The notes: a model not told the origin generated them from the letters alone. DNA of 64,000 nt from Zychaea mexicana (GCF_025766255.1 NW_026516702.1:186001-250000); one strand, 5' to 3'. Counted from the first letter of the stretch, positions 45,901 to 58,552 are shown. Translations and numbers: made by a program.

Positions 45901-46607
45901 TGATCCATTAATGCAACTTTACCGCAAAGAGGTACGCTTGAGAACTGTTGCTGCTGGAGTGTTTCAATTTTCAAGTTGATCTGTTCTTATATATCTTATA
46001 TGCATGCATACACAAAAAAACGGCAACCTTATATTCCTATATACTACATAACCAGAGAAAGCAAGCCAACGAGTATGGATATAAGATGAACAAGTACTTC
46101 AAGCTTTCGCAAAGATGTTATCACGAAAAAGATTGGGAGAATGCCAAGTATTATTCGGACGAAGGGCACTATTACCGACAACGGATGCATGAGTTCCATA
46201 CTCGAGCTAGCCATAGGATATTTCAACAGCGAAACCAGCAAGACGCACTGTTCATTGATCTTCATGGGATGCACGTAGATGAAGCTAAGGCAAGCATTGT
46301 CAGCTGGTTTCAGAACGAGCTAAAGGATCACCGAGGCATCGTATACATTGTGACGGGAACCGGCCATCATTCTCGGTCTGCTGCCACATGTGGTAGTACA
46401 AGCAATAACAAAGAAAGCAGGTTGAGGCCTGCTGCACAGAATTTCTTGAATAATTTATACAGGTGTGAAGAAACCAGTGTGTTAGGCGATGACAAAGGAG
46501 GAGTGTTTGCCGTGTACCTGTGTCCCCATCTTTATTTGCCCAATATGCCTCTGTGTGTCTATTGTAAATTCTCCCCCACCGCCGCCGATGGTGTGATCCT
46601 AGAATAA
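42959..46607 (+). CDS. DUF1771-Smr domain protein, first exon interrupted by a MITE
   Basis: Exons 42959-43057 plus 43583-44349 (one exon once the element is ignored), 44414-44491, 44561-45410, 45490-45554, 45628-45931, 46056-46607; 904 aa if the insertion is discounted. The reading frame on the two sides of the element joins exactly (QML then RIVAASQ). With the element in place translation from 42959 stops at 43144, so the next in-frame ATG, 43628, is the likely start of the present product, missing about 48 residues. The second intron has a GC donor (AG|GCAAGT). The middle is acidic, Tyr/Asp-rich and disordered; short repeats INYASIVKRN and VNYASVVKRN resemble the SWASMAEKN segment of the third gene. 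The last exons carry PIPWFETG, DUF1771 and Smr with IDLHGMHVDEA and TGTGHHS. No CUE or CCCH finger was found. Confidence 0.82.
43058..43080 (+). repeat. Left terminal inverted repeat of the MITE
   Basis: 23 bp, identical to the reverse complement of 43558-43580, immediately preceded by TA. A further CCCCGCTTTTTGCAG follows it directly. Confidence 0.92.
43558..43580 (-). repeat. Right terminal inverted repeat of the MITE
   Basis: 23 bp, perfect inverted copy of 43058-43080, immediately followed by TA. Confidence 0.92.
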
Positions 46608-46817
46608 AGACTGGTTTATGTACTATGTGCAGCAACTGCATGATCCTTTTTGCGTCGTTTAAACGGTGGCGCACCATTTGACGCTAAGCCCAGAGCAGCC
46701 ATCATCCTTTCAGGCCTTTGAAATCCAGCACACACACACACGTAAATTTCTTTTACCCGCACTTACACCACCTCTCTCTCTCTCTCTCCCACCTTTCGAT
46801 GCCTTTTCCTCTTTCTG

Positions 46818-49800
46818 ATGGAGCTATCACCAAAAATCGTCATTCAGTGTCAACCGCCTATCAACGACGACAATGACGACGACGAACTAGAAAACCTTTA
46901 CGCTCCTAATCCTGATTTTACGTTTACCTTTCAACGACAACTACGCGAACTGCTAACGTCGGTCATCAAAGCTAGAAACAAAGACAACAGGCACTATAAT
47001 GATATCCCTGCATCTGCCGCAGTAGAAAGTACGCTACTCGGAAAACTGCGTCTCCCTACCATGCCAACATATCCAAACATCAAGCACATTATTGACGACA
47101 GCGATAACAACAGCAAAAACACGCTGTCTCTGTTTCAGAAAATGAAAGCAGCCCAGCACGACGCCTTGACAACGTATTTTGCTTTCAGTTTGGCGTATGA
47201 CCCGCTGACATTATCGTGGATCACGGATACAATCCAAATCGAAGCTTTTAAGCGATCGCGTCAGGCAAACGACAATATCGAGTATAAGACGTGGAAGTAT
47301 GCCATCGGAGTCAGTCGGTCAATCCTAGAGAAACGTGGCATGTCCACCATCACTCAGCGGATCCCTCACTCCGCACAAGCCGAGTCGTTGATTTTGTACT
47401 ACTACTATGCATTGATCAAAGGGCCACTGGACATGGAGTCCATCAAAGACGCGAAATATAAGGCGATTTCATTGTACTATGATGATCAATTTCCCACCGT
47501 CACTGCTTCTTTGACTGCTATTCTTACCACCGCCAATACCCCTTCAAAACCAACAACAACAACAACAATCACGGGTGGTGGCAGTGCCATTGTTCAAGAA
47601 GAAAATAATGAAACGCTTAGTAATTACACTGGCAGTGATAATTATAGTATAAATAGTCCATCGGCAGCATCGAGCAGCGATGACATGCAAAGTATGGCAT
47701 CAACAATAACCATTCCAACAGCAGTATCAGCACTATCCGTATCGTCTTCGTCAACGATTACAGTAGATATGCTTTCCTTACCAACACCAAAAGCAACATC
47801 AGCAGCAGCAGCAGCAGCAGCTCAATCCGCAAAGCTATCATGGGCGTCTATGGCAGAGAAGAATAAAAGCACACCGGTCAAGAACCTTGTTTCCAACAAG
47901 CTATCATCGACAACTGCAGCAGGAACGGCAACAACAACAACAACAACAACAGCAACAGTCAGTGGTGATAAAGTAAGCCAAAGTAGCATTTCCGCCCGCA
48001 TAATTTTAAAAACATTTCTGTTGTTCTCTTTTCTCCCTTTTCTTTTCTTTTCTTCTTTTTTTATTATATTTCAACAATCATTAAGTGATGATAAAATTGT
48101 TGACACTGATCAAAACAAATGTTGCAGGTCGAGAATGATATCAAGGGAACACAATTATGCCAGTACTACAGGGCTGGTAATTGTGCGCGTAAAGAAGCCT
48201 GTACCTTTGCTCATGAAGATACGAGTCGAGTTGTAATTTGTCGTGAATGGTAAACTGCCCGTGCACAGAGAGATATAAGCAAGCTATACTCAAAACCACC
48301 ATTTTCTGGTATGATTCTCACTATTATTTACTAACTGCTGATATTGCACACCGCCTAGGAAAAAAGGGTTCAACCAATGCAAGAACGGAAATAAATGCAA
48401 ATTTTTACACACTGAAGTGAGTATATCATTAAAGCAGAAGGAGCAGTTGGGTGGTTTCTTAGAATGCATGCGTGTTGTGATCCATACCCACTGAAGCACT
48501 CACTCCATTTCCTTTTTTGATGAGAAAAGAAGCAGGCTGGCGGTGAACGGGATACTTCTCTAAGAAAAACAAAACTGTGCATTTATTACAAGACCGGTGA
48601 CTGCCCGCGTACTGAACAGCAATGTAACTTTGCTCATGAAGATATTAGCAAAGTGCAGAAACGTGAAGCATGGTATGTTTTGTGTTTGAAAAAAAGAAAC
48701 CCGCAAAAGTCATAAGCTGTAACGACGACGCCGTATTACTGATGTCACAAAAATACCTACTGCATATTATGTACAGGGATGGTTTCGAGTGTCCAGACGA
48801 TGATGAGTGTGCTTTGCTCCACGCCAACGATAGGACGCAACTAGAACAATCCTCGTCTCCGCTACAACCAGTCAAGCGTGTCGATTTGGGAGATGAAGAA
48901 GCGTTCCCTGATCTTGGCAGCGGTAAACACAACGACGACGGAGGAAAATATCTTGCCAATGAAACGGCTGTAAGCAAGGTGAATGAGCGTAACAATGGCG
49001 AAAGCTATGCCATAGCAGCTAGGTTACGACCAGCGACTGTTAAAACTTCACCACCATCAGCACAGTTCAGAACGGCAAAGAAGAGCACCATGGTATGTCG
49101 TTTTCTCTCTCTCTAACATTGTAGTACGATGACAGTTCTAATTAGGGTTTTTTGACTGATTGTGCATGTGATATCGCTGTAACTAGGAACGGCAAGAGGA
49201 TGACAACACATTTTCTGCTAGCACATCCAGCGAGGGCTCATCACTGAACCGAAAAACAAAAATTTGCGAGTACTTTCGAAAAGGAAACTGTGTCTTTGAT
49301 GAAGAAAGCTGTCATTACGCCCATGAGGATCTCAGCCGAGTCCATCTTTGTTACGCTTATCTGTAAGTCCCGTCTTTTTTATTTACCAAGTTAATCGAGT
49401 AAACGCTTCATTTCCTTATCACACGGTTAATAATCTCTGCATATCCATTGATTAGGAATTCACACAAATGTGAAGAAGTGCTCTGTCCGTACCTTCATCA
49501 AGAGCGGGATATAAACATTGATATTGACGTGGTAAATACAGAAAACAAAAAGCAGCATGAAGCATGATGATAGAATGTTTTGTTTGTAAATTCCATCTTG
49601 ATACTCAAAACGTACCGTTTTTGTACTTAGGATCAACCTGCTCGAAAGACCAAACTTTGTCTAAGCTTCTTACAACAGAAATGTCCATACAAGAATGAAG
49701 AGGATTGCGAGTTTGCGCACAAGGACACGCGAAAGGTTCCGATTTGCAAGTACTGGTATGTGCTATGACTTGCTATTATTCTTTCTTTTATGGATAATGA

Positions 49801-51856
49801 GTACTGAATGATATCTTTTTTAGGCGTTCGAATGGTCTGTGCCTCAAGGATAAACATTGCCAATTTCTGCACGAGGAGCCTGTGGTTGAGAACATTGACG
49901 ATTTGATTGCCGGCGCCCTTGATGTGAAAGGATACCCCGTGTTGACCGAGCGTATGAAAGAACTACTCATCAAGAACGTCATTCGATCTGACTACAACTA
50001 TGCGACAGCTGCACGTCGAGAACCTGCAGTCTCTCCCCCACCAGCTTGTCAACCAAAGGAAAAAAAAATCTCATGTGTGGATGAAACTGGTCGAGCCCCG
50101 AGGGGTGGTGTTATCCGTACACACGTGGTAGATAATGTTCATGATATTTTTTGTTTTATACTCAAAGCGTGATCGTGCTGGAGCGATTGTTTTTTACTAA
50201 CTGAAATACTGAATTCATGCTCCCCTCTGTATAGCTTCATTTAAGTGACGATGATAATGAGAGCTGCGCTGAATCTGATGAAAAGGAGTTGCGTCATACC
50301 AAGAAATGTCGGCTGTGGTGGAATACAGATGAAAAGTGTAGCCGTTACAATTGCTGGTACGCACACGATGATACCAGTAAGGTCAAGGATTGCTATTTCT
50401 GGTATTGTATTAAGAAGAAATTTAGATTGTAATTTTCTTGAAAGAAAGAATGTAAAGAAACTGTAACCAATTAATCTTTTTTGTTTCCAGGAGAAAAGGA
50501 TACTGTTCAAATGACACTGCTTGTTTGTATATGCACCGACCTCAAGACCGTATTGATGTGAAATATATATGCGAGCTTCCGGATTTGAGCGACGAGGATG
50601 AGGATAACGTTTCTATGTCATCGTCGCTTGAAGATGAAAGCGCAATGACAAGCGAAGTATGTACTGAATTCTGAGAGTTATTCTGGAGCTGTACTTGTAC
50701 TGCAGGGGGCAAAAACATTAACTGAAAAAATTACAATGGTACAGAAGAAGATTAGAAAATGTTCGCACTTTTGGTACGGTGCAGGATGTACGAGAAAAAG
50801 TAGCGTATGTCGCTACGCTCACGAAGACTTGCAGTATGTCAGCACTTGCTACTATTGGTAAGTACTATGTGATTTCTGTTTGAGAAGTATTAAATGGAGC
50901 GAAAGAACCATGACGCTCAAGTGTTCGGTATCATCTATCATATGTAGGCAAAACAAGAAAGAATGTCCTTCAGGCTCGGCATGCGCATACAAACACGGCG
51001 AATCGCCCAGGGAATTGGAATGGGATGATAATGCGCGCAAAGATATATTTGCAAAGTCGCCTCCTTCATCCTCTCTTCAACAAACTGCATCCGGCCAACG
51101 CGCCATGTGGCTAAACAAGTTGCGAACACCCCCTTCACCGGAAACGCTGCCACGCGTAGCCTCTGGTAGTGAGAATAATGAACTACGATACAAGTCTATG
51201 GTAAGCACATAAATTCAAAACAATGATACTTAGTCATAGTGCTTCGATATAAAATTGAGCAAAAAGCCTTTCCTAATATAATGTATACATATATATACCT
51301 CTTGGCGACATAATATAATTGTTTTTAGAGAGCACAGGCGTTTAAATATGGAGAAAAGATGAATATGGAAACGGAACGAGCAGCCAAAGCCAGACAAGAA
51401 GGCAACCAAGAAGAAGCGGAGACACATGAGTGCCGTGCCCTGGAGTATTCCCGATGGATGAACCGAGAACATGCCAAAGCAAGCCAGGCAATATTTAATG
51501 CTTGCAATAGCGACCCACGACACCGAAGCCGGTTTATCGACTTGCATGGACAGCATGTTACAGAAGCTAAGCAGCATATCAAGCGATGGTTCGATGACTT
51601 TCAAAAGCAACGTGATGTTGTCTACATTGTCACTGGTGCGGGCCGACATTCACGTAAAAATGCAGTCAACAAGGGTCAATTACGAAAGGCAATCCAAGAA
51701 TACCTCGAAAATATGTACATGTGTCACGAGACTCATGTTCATGGGGACGACTCGGGAGGTGTGTTTGCAGTCCTGTTTTGCGTTCACGAATATACTTCCA
51801 AGCATAGTCGACAATGTCTCAAGTGTCCCTATTACCGAAAACAATCACAGCAGTAA
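46818..51856 (+). CDS. Twelve-finger CCCH and Smr domain protein
   Basis: Fourteen exons, 1231 aa: 46818-47972, 48128-48249, 48359-48416, 48536-48672, 48777-49092, 49187-49362, 49456-49531, 49631-49755, 49824-50127, 50235-50401, 50491-50656, 50745-50857, 50948-51200, 51329-51856; every junction keeps phase. Residues 1-385 are a helical N-terminus plus a Ser/Thr-rich linker with SWASMAEKN. Residues 386-1056 hold six CCCH pairs (finger 1: LCQYYRAGNCARKEACTFAH). Each pair is split over two exons by a phase-2 intron at the same place, usually in a Trp codon; in pair 3 the codon is Leu. Finger 4 lacks its first Cys (KREAW). The last exon carries DUF1771 and Smr with IDLHGQHVTEA, TGAGRHS and a GGVFAV end. 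RNA binding by the fingers and RNA cleavage by Smr are inferred from the families. Third gene of the Smr array. Confidence 0.9.
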
Positions 51857-52311
51857 CAGTAGTAAAATTACTAGTAAAATTGACATCAAATCAATACTAA
51901 ATAAAGAGTACACGTGAAGAAATCACTTCATTACATCGTTGCTAAATGATATGAGCGTTTGCTAGAATAGTATCTGGATGTTTGTCACGTCGATCAATAC
52001 CTACAGCGAAAGAGCTTCATGACTCACAGATCATAAAATGTTGTTAGCGACAGTGGTCTTTGGTAATCGCCCGCTTATACACACGGTAGTTTATCATACG
52101 AAAGATGTGTACCCATAGTTACAGCACACAGGAGCTTAAATGGCGGTAATATGGCAGCGCCTCATTGTAAGCATCGTGGCACAAGAAATAAAGGGATACG
52201 AAGGAGGCGCAGCCTTTCGTGTCACACACTATCACCTTGCGGCTTAAGAACTAATATTGCAGTTTGATACAGATTTGGGTTTTCTTTTTAACCCAACTCT
52301 ATACTACTCAC
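51857..52311. other. Intergenic region
   Basis: An AATAAA lies about 45 nt after the stop of the 12-finger gene. The rest is the upstream region of the coiled-coil gene; no gene seen. Confidence 0.5.
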
Positions 52312-54056
52312 ATGGTATCCTCGTCACCGTTTAACGCAGGCCGTAGCCTAAAAAACCTATTTAAAGATAACACCAACGCTCGCTCTTCAAACGTTTCGTT
52401 AAACTCGGAGCCAACGCCATCTGCATCAGGACCTAGCCGGCGAATGAGTTTAAGCGCATCTTCATCGTCGCATCACAGCAACAAGGATCACAGCAACAAG
52501 AATCAAACACGACACTCTTCGGCCCAGTCAGAGCCTTCTCTACACGACCGGCCATTACCCACCATTCCTCCATCGCCTACTCAACCACGGTCATCATCGC
52601 GACCGCCTGTCAGCAAGCATAATAATAAGCGGAAGGAGTCAACTCCGTTCTACAAGCGATTTTCGCGGGTACCTTCCGTCGACGACGATCTTAAAGAAGC
52701 ATACACAGCATATCTCTACATGGAAAACGCCTCAGTCAACAACGAGAGCAGCACAAGCTCATCACAGCATCATAATCAACAACACAAGCACCAGCAGTCT
52801 GGACCACCAGAACCGCCTACACATTCTCTCCGAGAAGATTCTGCTTCTGTTCATAGCGGCAGTTCCGGTAATAACAACAACAACAGTAATAATAACAATG
52901 GCAGCAGCAGCAGTAACAGCAGTGGAGCCGGCAATGCCCAACAAACAGCCACGAAAAAGAAGATCCCCAAGTCTGCTGTGCAAAAGCATCGAGTGACTCG
53001 ATTAGTTAGCGAGCTGGACGAACTCAAGCTAAGTCGAGATAAAGAATCGCTGGAGCTTGAAAGCCGGTATCACAAGCTACAACATACGCTCGATGCCAAA
53101 GAGGCAGAACTAAACCGTATCTCTGCCAACTTCCACAAGCATGTTATGGTATGCATCCTAAGCAGATTTGAGAAAAATAGAAGAACCTTAACAGCTTGTT
53201 TGCTGCACAGCAACCCTTGAGAAGGGTTTGGTTCTTGTTAAGCTTTTTTTTTGAACTGCGCCTTTCACTCACTCACCCAACCATGATCTTTTTTTAGACG
53301 ATACGTGCAACTGATGATGATTTTAGCACCATTCGAGTCAAGCTTACCATGCTGCAATCCAAGATTTCTGCACTGCCGCTGTCCCTTAAAAAATACGCCG
53401 CCGACCGAACGGTTATTACACGTTACTTTACACAATGCTGGCCCGCCTTGATGCCAACGATTGACCAGCTTAGCAAGAAGAACGGCGCACTCGACTATAA
53501 CATTATTTGTTTGTTTGTCGAGAAGTTGGTGACCGAGGAATTGATCGCAAGCGTGTACAGTAGTCCAATCATGATTGGTTTACCCACCAACGACGCTTTC
53601 ATGCAAATCAAAGAGTATATGGAGCCACATGACAGGGACTGGGCACTGCGGCTGCGCCAGCAAATGTGCAAGCTGGCCGTTAAATCATTGAACACAAACG
53701 AAGCGGCTGCCAAGCCCATTGCATCAGCCAAGAACGACGTGGTCGAACGTCTCACCAAGAAATTGTCACACATATACTCCTCCTCCGAAGGCCACCAGGC
53801 GCTCGTGGCAAAGATCGCCAAGTTTGTGGATCTTGCATGCGAACTCAGTGCTGCCATGCATAGTCAGGAAAATCCTGTCGATCCGATACAATTGGTGGAG
53901 GGTGAGGATAAGCTCAATGATGAGCTTGTAGTACCGCAGAATGGCTCTGCAGATAATGCCACAATTGTGCGTGTGGTTGTATGTCCACCATTTACAGCCT
54001 CCGAGAAACAAGACAATGACATTGTTTTAATGAAGGGAAAGGTCATCTGTTTGTAG
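52312..54056 (+). CDS. Coiled-coil protein with conserved helical C-terminal domain, function unknown
   Basis: Two exons, 52312-53148 and 53298-54056, 531 aa. The first half is disordered: Ser-rich, a Pro-rich PLPTIPPSP segment, and Gln/Asn runs. Then KHRVTRLVSELDELKLSRDK begins a coiled coil at about residues 233-280. The second exon encodes a folded, largely helical region: TIRVKLTMLQSKISALPLSL, YFTQCWPALMPTIDQLSK, ICLFVEKLVTEELIAS and FMQIKEYMEPHDRDWALRLR. It looks like a conserved fungal hypothetical protein, but I do not recognise a named family. The ATG at 52312 (MVSSSPFNAGRSLKNLF) is preferred to the upstream in-frame codon. Confidence 0.75.
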
Positions 54057-54860
54057 TGCACTTTATTGATTTATTTAGAAATTCACCCGCCCCCTTCCAA
54101 CACACACTATGAAAATTTCCATCTCACTAAATATATCTCTTGATCCTTGTATACGCCTCCGAGAATACCATCTTCACATCCATTACTACAGCGCAACCAA
54201 TGTCTCATACTATTAGACCTCTTTTTTTTACCAGAATATATCGTATTCCTTAAACATCATTTGCTAATTGTAAGCATCGTTCAATATATATTGGATTCTT
54301 CTTCTATCTTATACTTGGTTGTCGTCACCTTTTCTAAGCATATATAGTCATACAGTACACTAAAGGGTATATTATATTACAAGCTATTGATGAGCATACA
54401 AATTTACACTGTTATGATATTACAGCACAAGAGCAGTTTAGAATGTTCCATGCTGATCAAGAAACCAATTATACGTCATAACTTATTGTTGTCTATTGTA
54501 TGTAACCCAGGTTTTTAACAATAAATGTACACACATCTGGCAACAAAAGTACATCATTGCTGCTGTTGAGTACTACAGTATATAGTCGAGTACCTAATGA
54601 AGAGCTTGAGATAAACTTGAAAGAACTTGCATCTTATTATCGTCCGTCATTTGAAAATTAAACACCAGTAAGCTACCTGATACTAATAAAGCATCCTAGA
54701 TAAATATCAGATATTATATGGGTGGACATATCAGCTTTTTCGTTCTTCTTTCGCTTTTTTCCCACACATACTCATCCCTGATCATTTCAACCTTTTCCTA
54801 CTTTGCGATAGCCATTTTATGTCCACAGTACATATCCGGGTATAAAGAAAGTACACCTCA
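54057..54860. other. Intergenic region, no supported gene
   Basis: AT-rich 3' side of the coiled-coil gene. TATAAAG at 54841-54847 precedes the signal-peptide-like frame at 54861. Confidence 0.5.
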
Positions 54861-55480
54861 ATGAAGACTATCGCCCATCTGGCCACTCTTTTTTGGATCA
54901 TATCCTTTTTCTTTGCTTTGAGCCTAGATATCAGGAACAGCACCGTATTAACATCAGTCCCGCGCGAATATGCAAGGCGTTCGAAGACCACTTTTTAGGA
55001 AGGAGCCTACAGGCGTTTCGGATTGTCAAAAGGCGAAAGCGGACAACATTACATAGTAGTAGCGACAGCAGCAGGACCAGCAGCGACACTATTTCGATCC
55101 TGGTCATTGAGGCGCTATTCGTCGATTAAACTCATTGCCGTACCATTCTTCAAATACTGTAGCAACAGAGACAACAGCAGCACTCGCCACGACAGGCTTG
55201 TCTTGATCAAGTCAACAAGTATACCATCACTATCTATGAAAAGGATACCAGCACCCAACTTCACGCATGCGTATATACGACAGCACCGGTAAGGCGGTCA
55301 TCCCAGATCTACCATTTGATAATCCTTCTCGAGCTCGAAACATTGTCGGGGCAGCGGTTACTGAAAGGATCTCTGCTACCTTCTCTATTCCTAAGGGCGA
55401 AGCCAGTCAACACATGGTCGATGTGTTAACCAAATCATCTGTGTTCGGAATACACTCAAGCTATCATTATGATGGAAAGG
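54861..55480 (+). pseudogene. Probable decayed secreted-protein gene
   Basis: ATG at 54861 opens a signal-peptide-like sequence (MKTIAHLATLFWIISFFFAL) that stops after 45 codons at 54998. Further protein-like segments lie downstream in other frames: KYTITIYEKDTSTQLHACVY near 55217 and DSTGKAVIPDLPFDNPSRAR with ISATFSIPKGEASQHMVDVL near 55275-55430, which join only with frame changes. I saw no introns that repair this. The family is not recognised. Confidence 0.3.
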
Positions 55481-55967
55481 TCTGTATTATCATCAAGATA
55501 AGGGCGAATTGTTGTAAATATTGGTGTCGTGGACCTCAATACAATATGATATTCTCGACATCTATAACACGTCGTGTATACTGTCGCAGCAGCCATCAGA
55601 ATTCTATTTCTATTGCCGGAACTGCCGAAGCCTCAAATCATCAAGACACGGAAGAATGTTCCATGGACAAAAAGGTAATTTTTTTGCTGTATCATAAAGA
55701 AAGCATTAGCTTAAATTGTTGGTGAGTCAGTCGCTGTACACTTTGGATAACAAGAATGAGCATAGCGGGTTCCCCTCTATTACATAATACAGTATTCGAT
55801 TTAATCTTATTAGCATACTACATGAAAGACGACGGAACAACAGCAATTGTATTGAATATCCTTATTCCCAAGCAAAATGAGCTGTCTTGCAGATCGACTG
55901 GTTTTTAATCGAAAGAAAGGAGCACAATAACATGGTATGTAAACATACATGCAGAGAAAAATAAAAC

Positions 55968-58552
55968 TTAGTTATCCGTGAGTGGCTTGATGTATCTGCC
56001 ATGATAGGATGGCACATCAACGCTATTCTTCGACATGAGTAGCGTCTCAAAGTAGGCTATATTTAAAGTGGTAGAACAGAAGTTTAATACACTTGAATGG
56101 CTTTTCTTCTAATAAAAAGAAACACTTACGCTCATAAATATCACCATCGTATTTGGCAATGGGCGCCTTCAAGACAAAGTCAGGATAGCCCCACGCGTCT
56201 GTTAGGCCGACAACTTGTTTGCGCATCCCTTTGCTTGTCTGCGTAAACAAAAAGAGAGAGAGAGAGGAAGTTATAAGTGAGATACAAGAAAAGGTGATTC
56301 CCAAAAAATCTTACCGTCAGATAAAGCTTCTCTATTTGCTTGACTTGTTGTGGGTTGAGGAAGCCTTCCTTAAATCCTTGGTCACTGTAGGTGTGCAAGG
56401 TGTGCAAGCCCCACACAGCTGTCATACGGCGCATAATTTGTGCCACGCTGGGTTCAAGTGCAGGGTCCGGCTTACCATACTTTTCAACGGCATCAGAATA
56501 CAAGAATGCAGCAGCATGCATTTCAGCCACACGCACTGAATCCAACAACAAATCATTCTGAGTAGCACCAGCCTTCAATTCTTCACGAATGCTATTAAGC
56601 TATCTCAAAGTAATTGTAAAACAGCTATCAGCGAACCATAGGCCGAGGAAACCGATTTAAAAAAGATAGCACACGTACCCGCTTGACTAGAATGGTAAAC
56701 AATGCCTCTTCGACCAAGGTCAAGTCTGAGAGACAAGCAGACACATCAGTGACGTTCCAGCTTGGTTTGGCCAGGTACTCCTTGGCACGGATAAAGTAGT
56801 GTGTGGAGCTCTTGAATTTCAACTGAGGATACTGATCATGGTCCAACTTTTGCGTCAGTTGATGGAGCAAGATACGTGCCGTTTGCTGAAGCAACACAAC
56901 GTTGTCACCACCACCTGTTGTCAAGACACCCCAGTCGTTGATAATTTGGCCAATGTTGTTGTATGCTGAATAGGCGTGGCCACCGCACGCACGTCTACAT
57001 GTTTCCAATACATCCGAGCCGTACCATCCAGTGATACCCTTCAAACAGGCCGAAATAGCATGCATGTCGCCCATATGGTACATGTACACTTCTGGATCCA
57101 TGTCACCACCAGCCGTCAATATCTTGAATTGCTCATCCAACGTCGAGCTAGCAGAGCGCACCATGTAGATGAACGAAATAGCCGGCACGAACTTGCCATA
57201 GTGCGACAAGTAGTCCATGATTTGCTGGTTCTGGTTACCTTGGCGACGGACAACGCTGTATCGCGTGGCAATTGTCAGGGCATGCGAGACCATCAACATA
57301 CTGTTCATGACAATCATGATACGCTCGGGGATCAAGGTAGCGTACATGACCACGGGAGAAGGTGCGGGAGTATAGTTGCCTTGACGGTCCAAGTCAACCC
57401 ATCGATTCAGCATCTGCGAACGAGGAATACGCACGTTGTGGAATTGGATCCAGCCATTGTCCAGACCTGGTCGGCCGACCTTGTGTCCGATATCGCCGGC
57501 AATAACGTTCGGCTGGAGCGCACCCGACGCGGTATCACGAAGCTGGACGATAAACCAGTTGTGGCCATGGTGTTGGCCGCCAATATATGTTTGAGCAATC
57601 ACCATGGTGTGCGTGGCAGTCTTGCCTGCCATACCGATCCACCATTTAGTGGCAGTGATGGTGGGCGAGTTGATCACGAACTCGTCGGTGTTGGGATCGA
57701 ATGTGGCAGTTGTTTCGATATCTCGAAGGGCTGAACTGTGACCGAGCTCGGTCTAATTTCCAAAAAGTGGATGGCGTGCGTAAGTAAAACGTCGAGATAT
57801 ATACGAGATAGTACAAAATGAACCATACCATGGCAAAGCACCCAAAAATACGATAGTTATCCACTGCATCAAGCCAGGCGTCGCGCTGCTCGTCACTGCC
57901 AAGCATCAAAAGCACATTACGGAAAAGTGCTCGGTGTACACCTATGCGCATGGAGTAGCTCTCTGAGTAACTGACTAGTGCTTGGAAAATGGCCTCGGTG
58001 AACTCGGGTCCCTGACTGCGAATCACTGGATCTTGTAGCAGCTTGACAGTTCGGTATATTTGACCCATTGTACTGAAAAGAGGCGTCGGAACAAGTATTA
58101 GCAGTCTTTCATACAAGAAGCTGAAGGTAGCATACAAAAGAGAGCTCCACTTTACAATTCACGCGACTCGTCCTTTGTCAGCTCCATAAAGTTACGGGGT
58201 GGTTGTACGACGAGTTCAGGGTCACTCTTGATGAGCTTATATGCTCTTTCCTAGAATAAGGTGGGAGGTGGGGGGGGAAGAGCGGCCTAGTAAATAAAAA
58301 AAATGCATGATCGTCCCATCGACTTGCTTTTCAATGCTTTACCAAGAGTTGGTATTGATGGACACCTCCGTGCCAATGATGCTTAAGCGCTTCGATATCA
58401 AACCCGGCAGCAGCTCGTTCTGCCGCCATATCCTTGGGTGCCTGCAATGACATGGGCGACGGAGTCAGGTTGAGCTGCTGTTTCAACTGTGCCAACCGTG
58501 CGGCGGCGGCTCGGGCGTTCGCATCAGTGGACTGGTGGATAGATATCGTCAT
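55968..58552 (-). CDS. Acyl-CoA oxidase (peroxisomal beta-oxidation)
   Basis: Seven exons, 58552-58343, 58250-58156, 58072-57829, 57752-56679, 56599-56315, 56238-56130, 56056-55968, 701 aa, the usual length of the family. It oxidises acyl-CoA to trans-2-enoyl-CoA with FAD and O2, the first step of peroxisomal beta-oxidation. Seen: TELGHSSALRDIETTATFDP (FAD/acyl-CoA loop), ITATKWWIGMAGKTATHTMV, GHKVGRPGLDNGWIQFHNVR, CGGHAYSAYNNIGQIINDW and TTGGGDNVVLLQQTARILL, and the C-terminal ACOX helices. The C-terminus HGRYIKPLTDN is not a PTS1 signal. The start MTISIHQSTDA fits short fungal N-termini. Only about 370 bp separate it from the Cut8 gene upstream on the same strand. Confidence 0.95.

Noticed and set aside
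56976..57734. 252-codon plus-strand frame
   Set aside because: Antisense shadow of the acyl-CoA oxidase coding exon; His/Thr-rich composition is an artefact.
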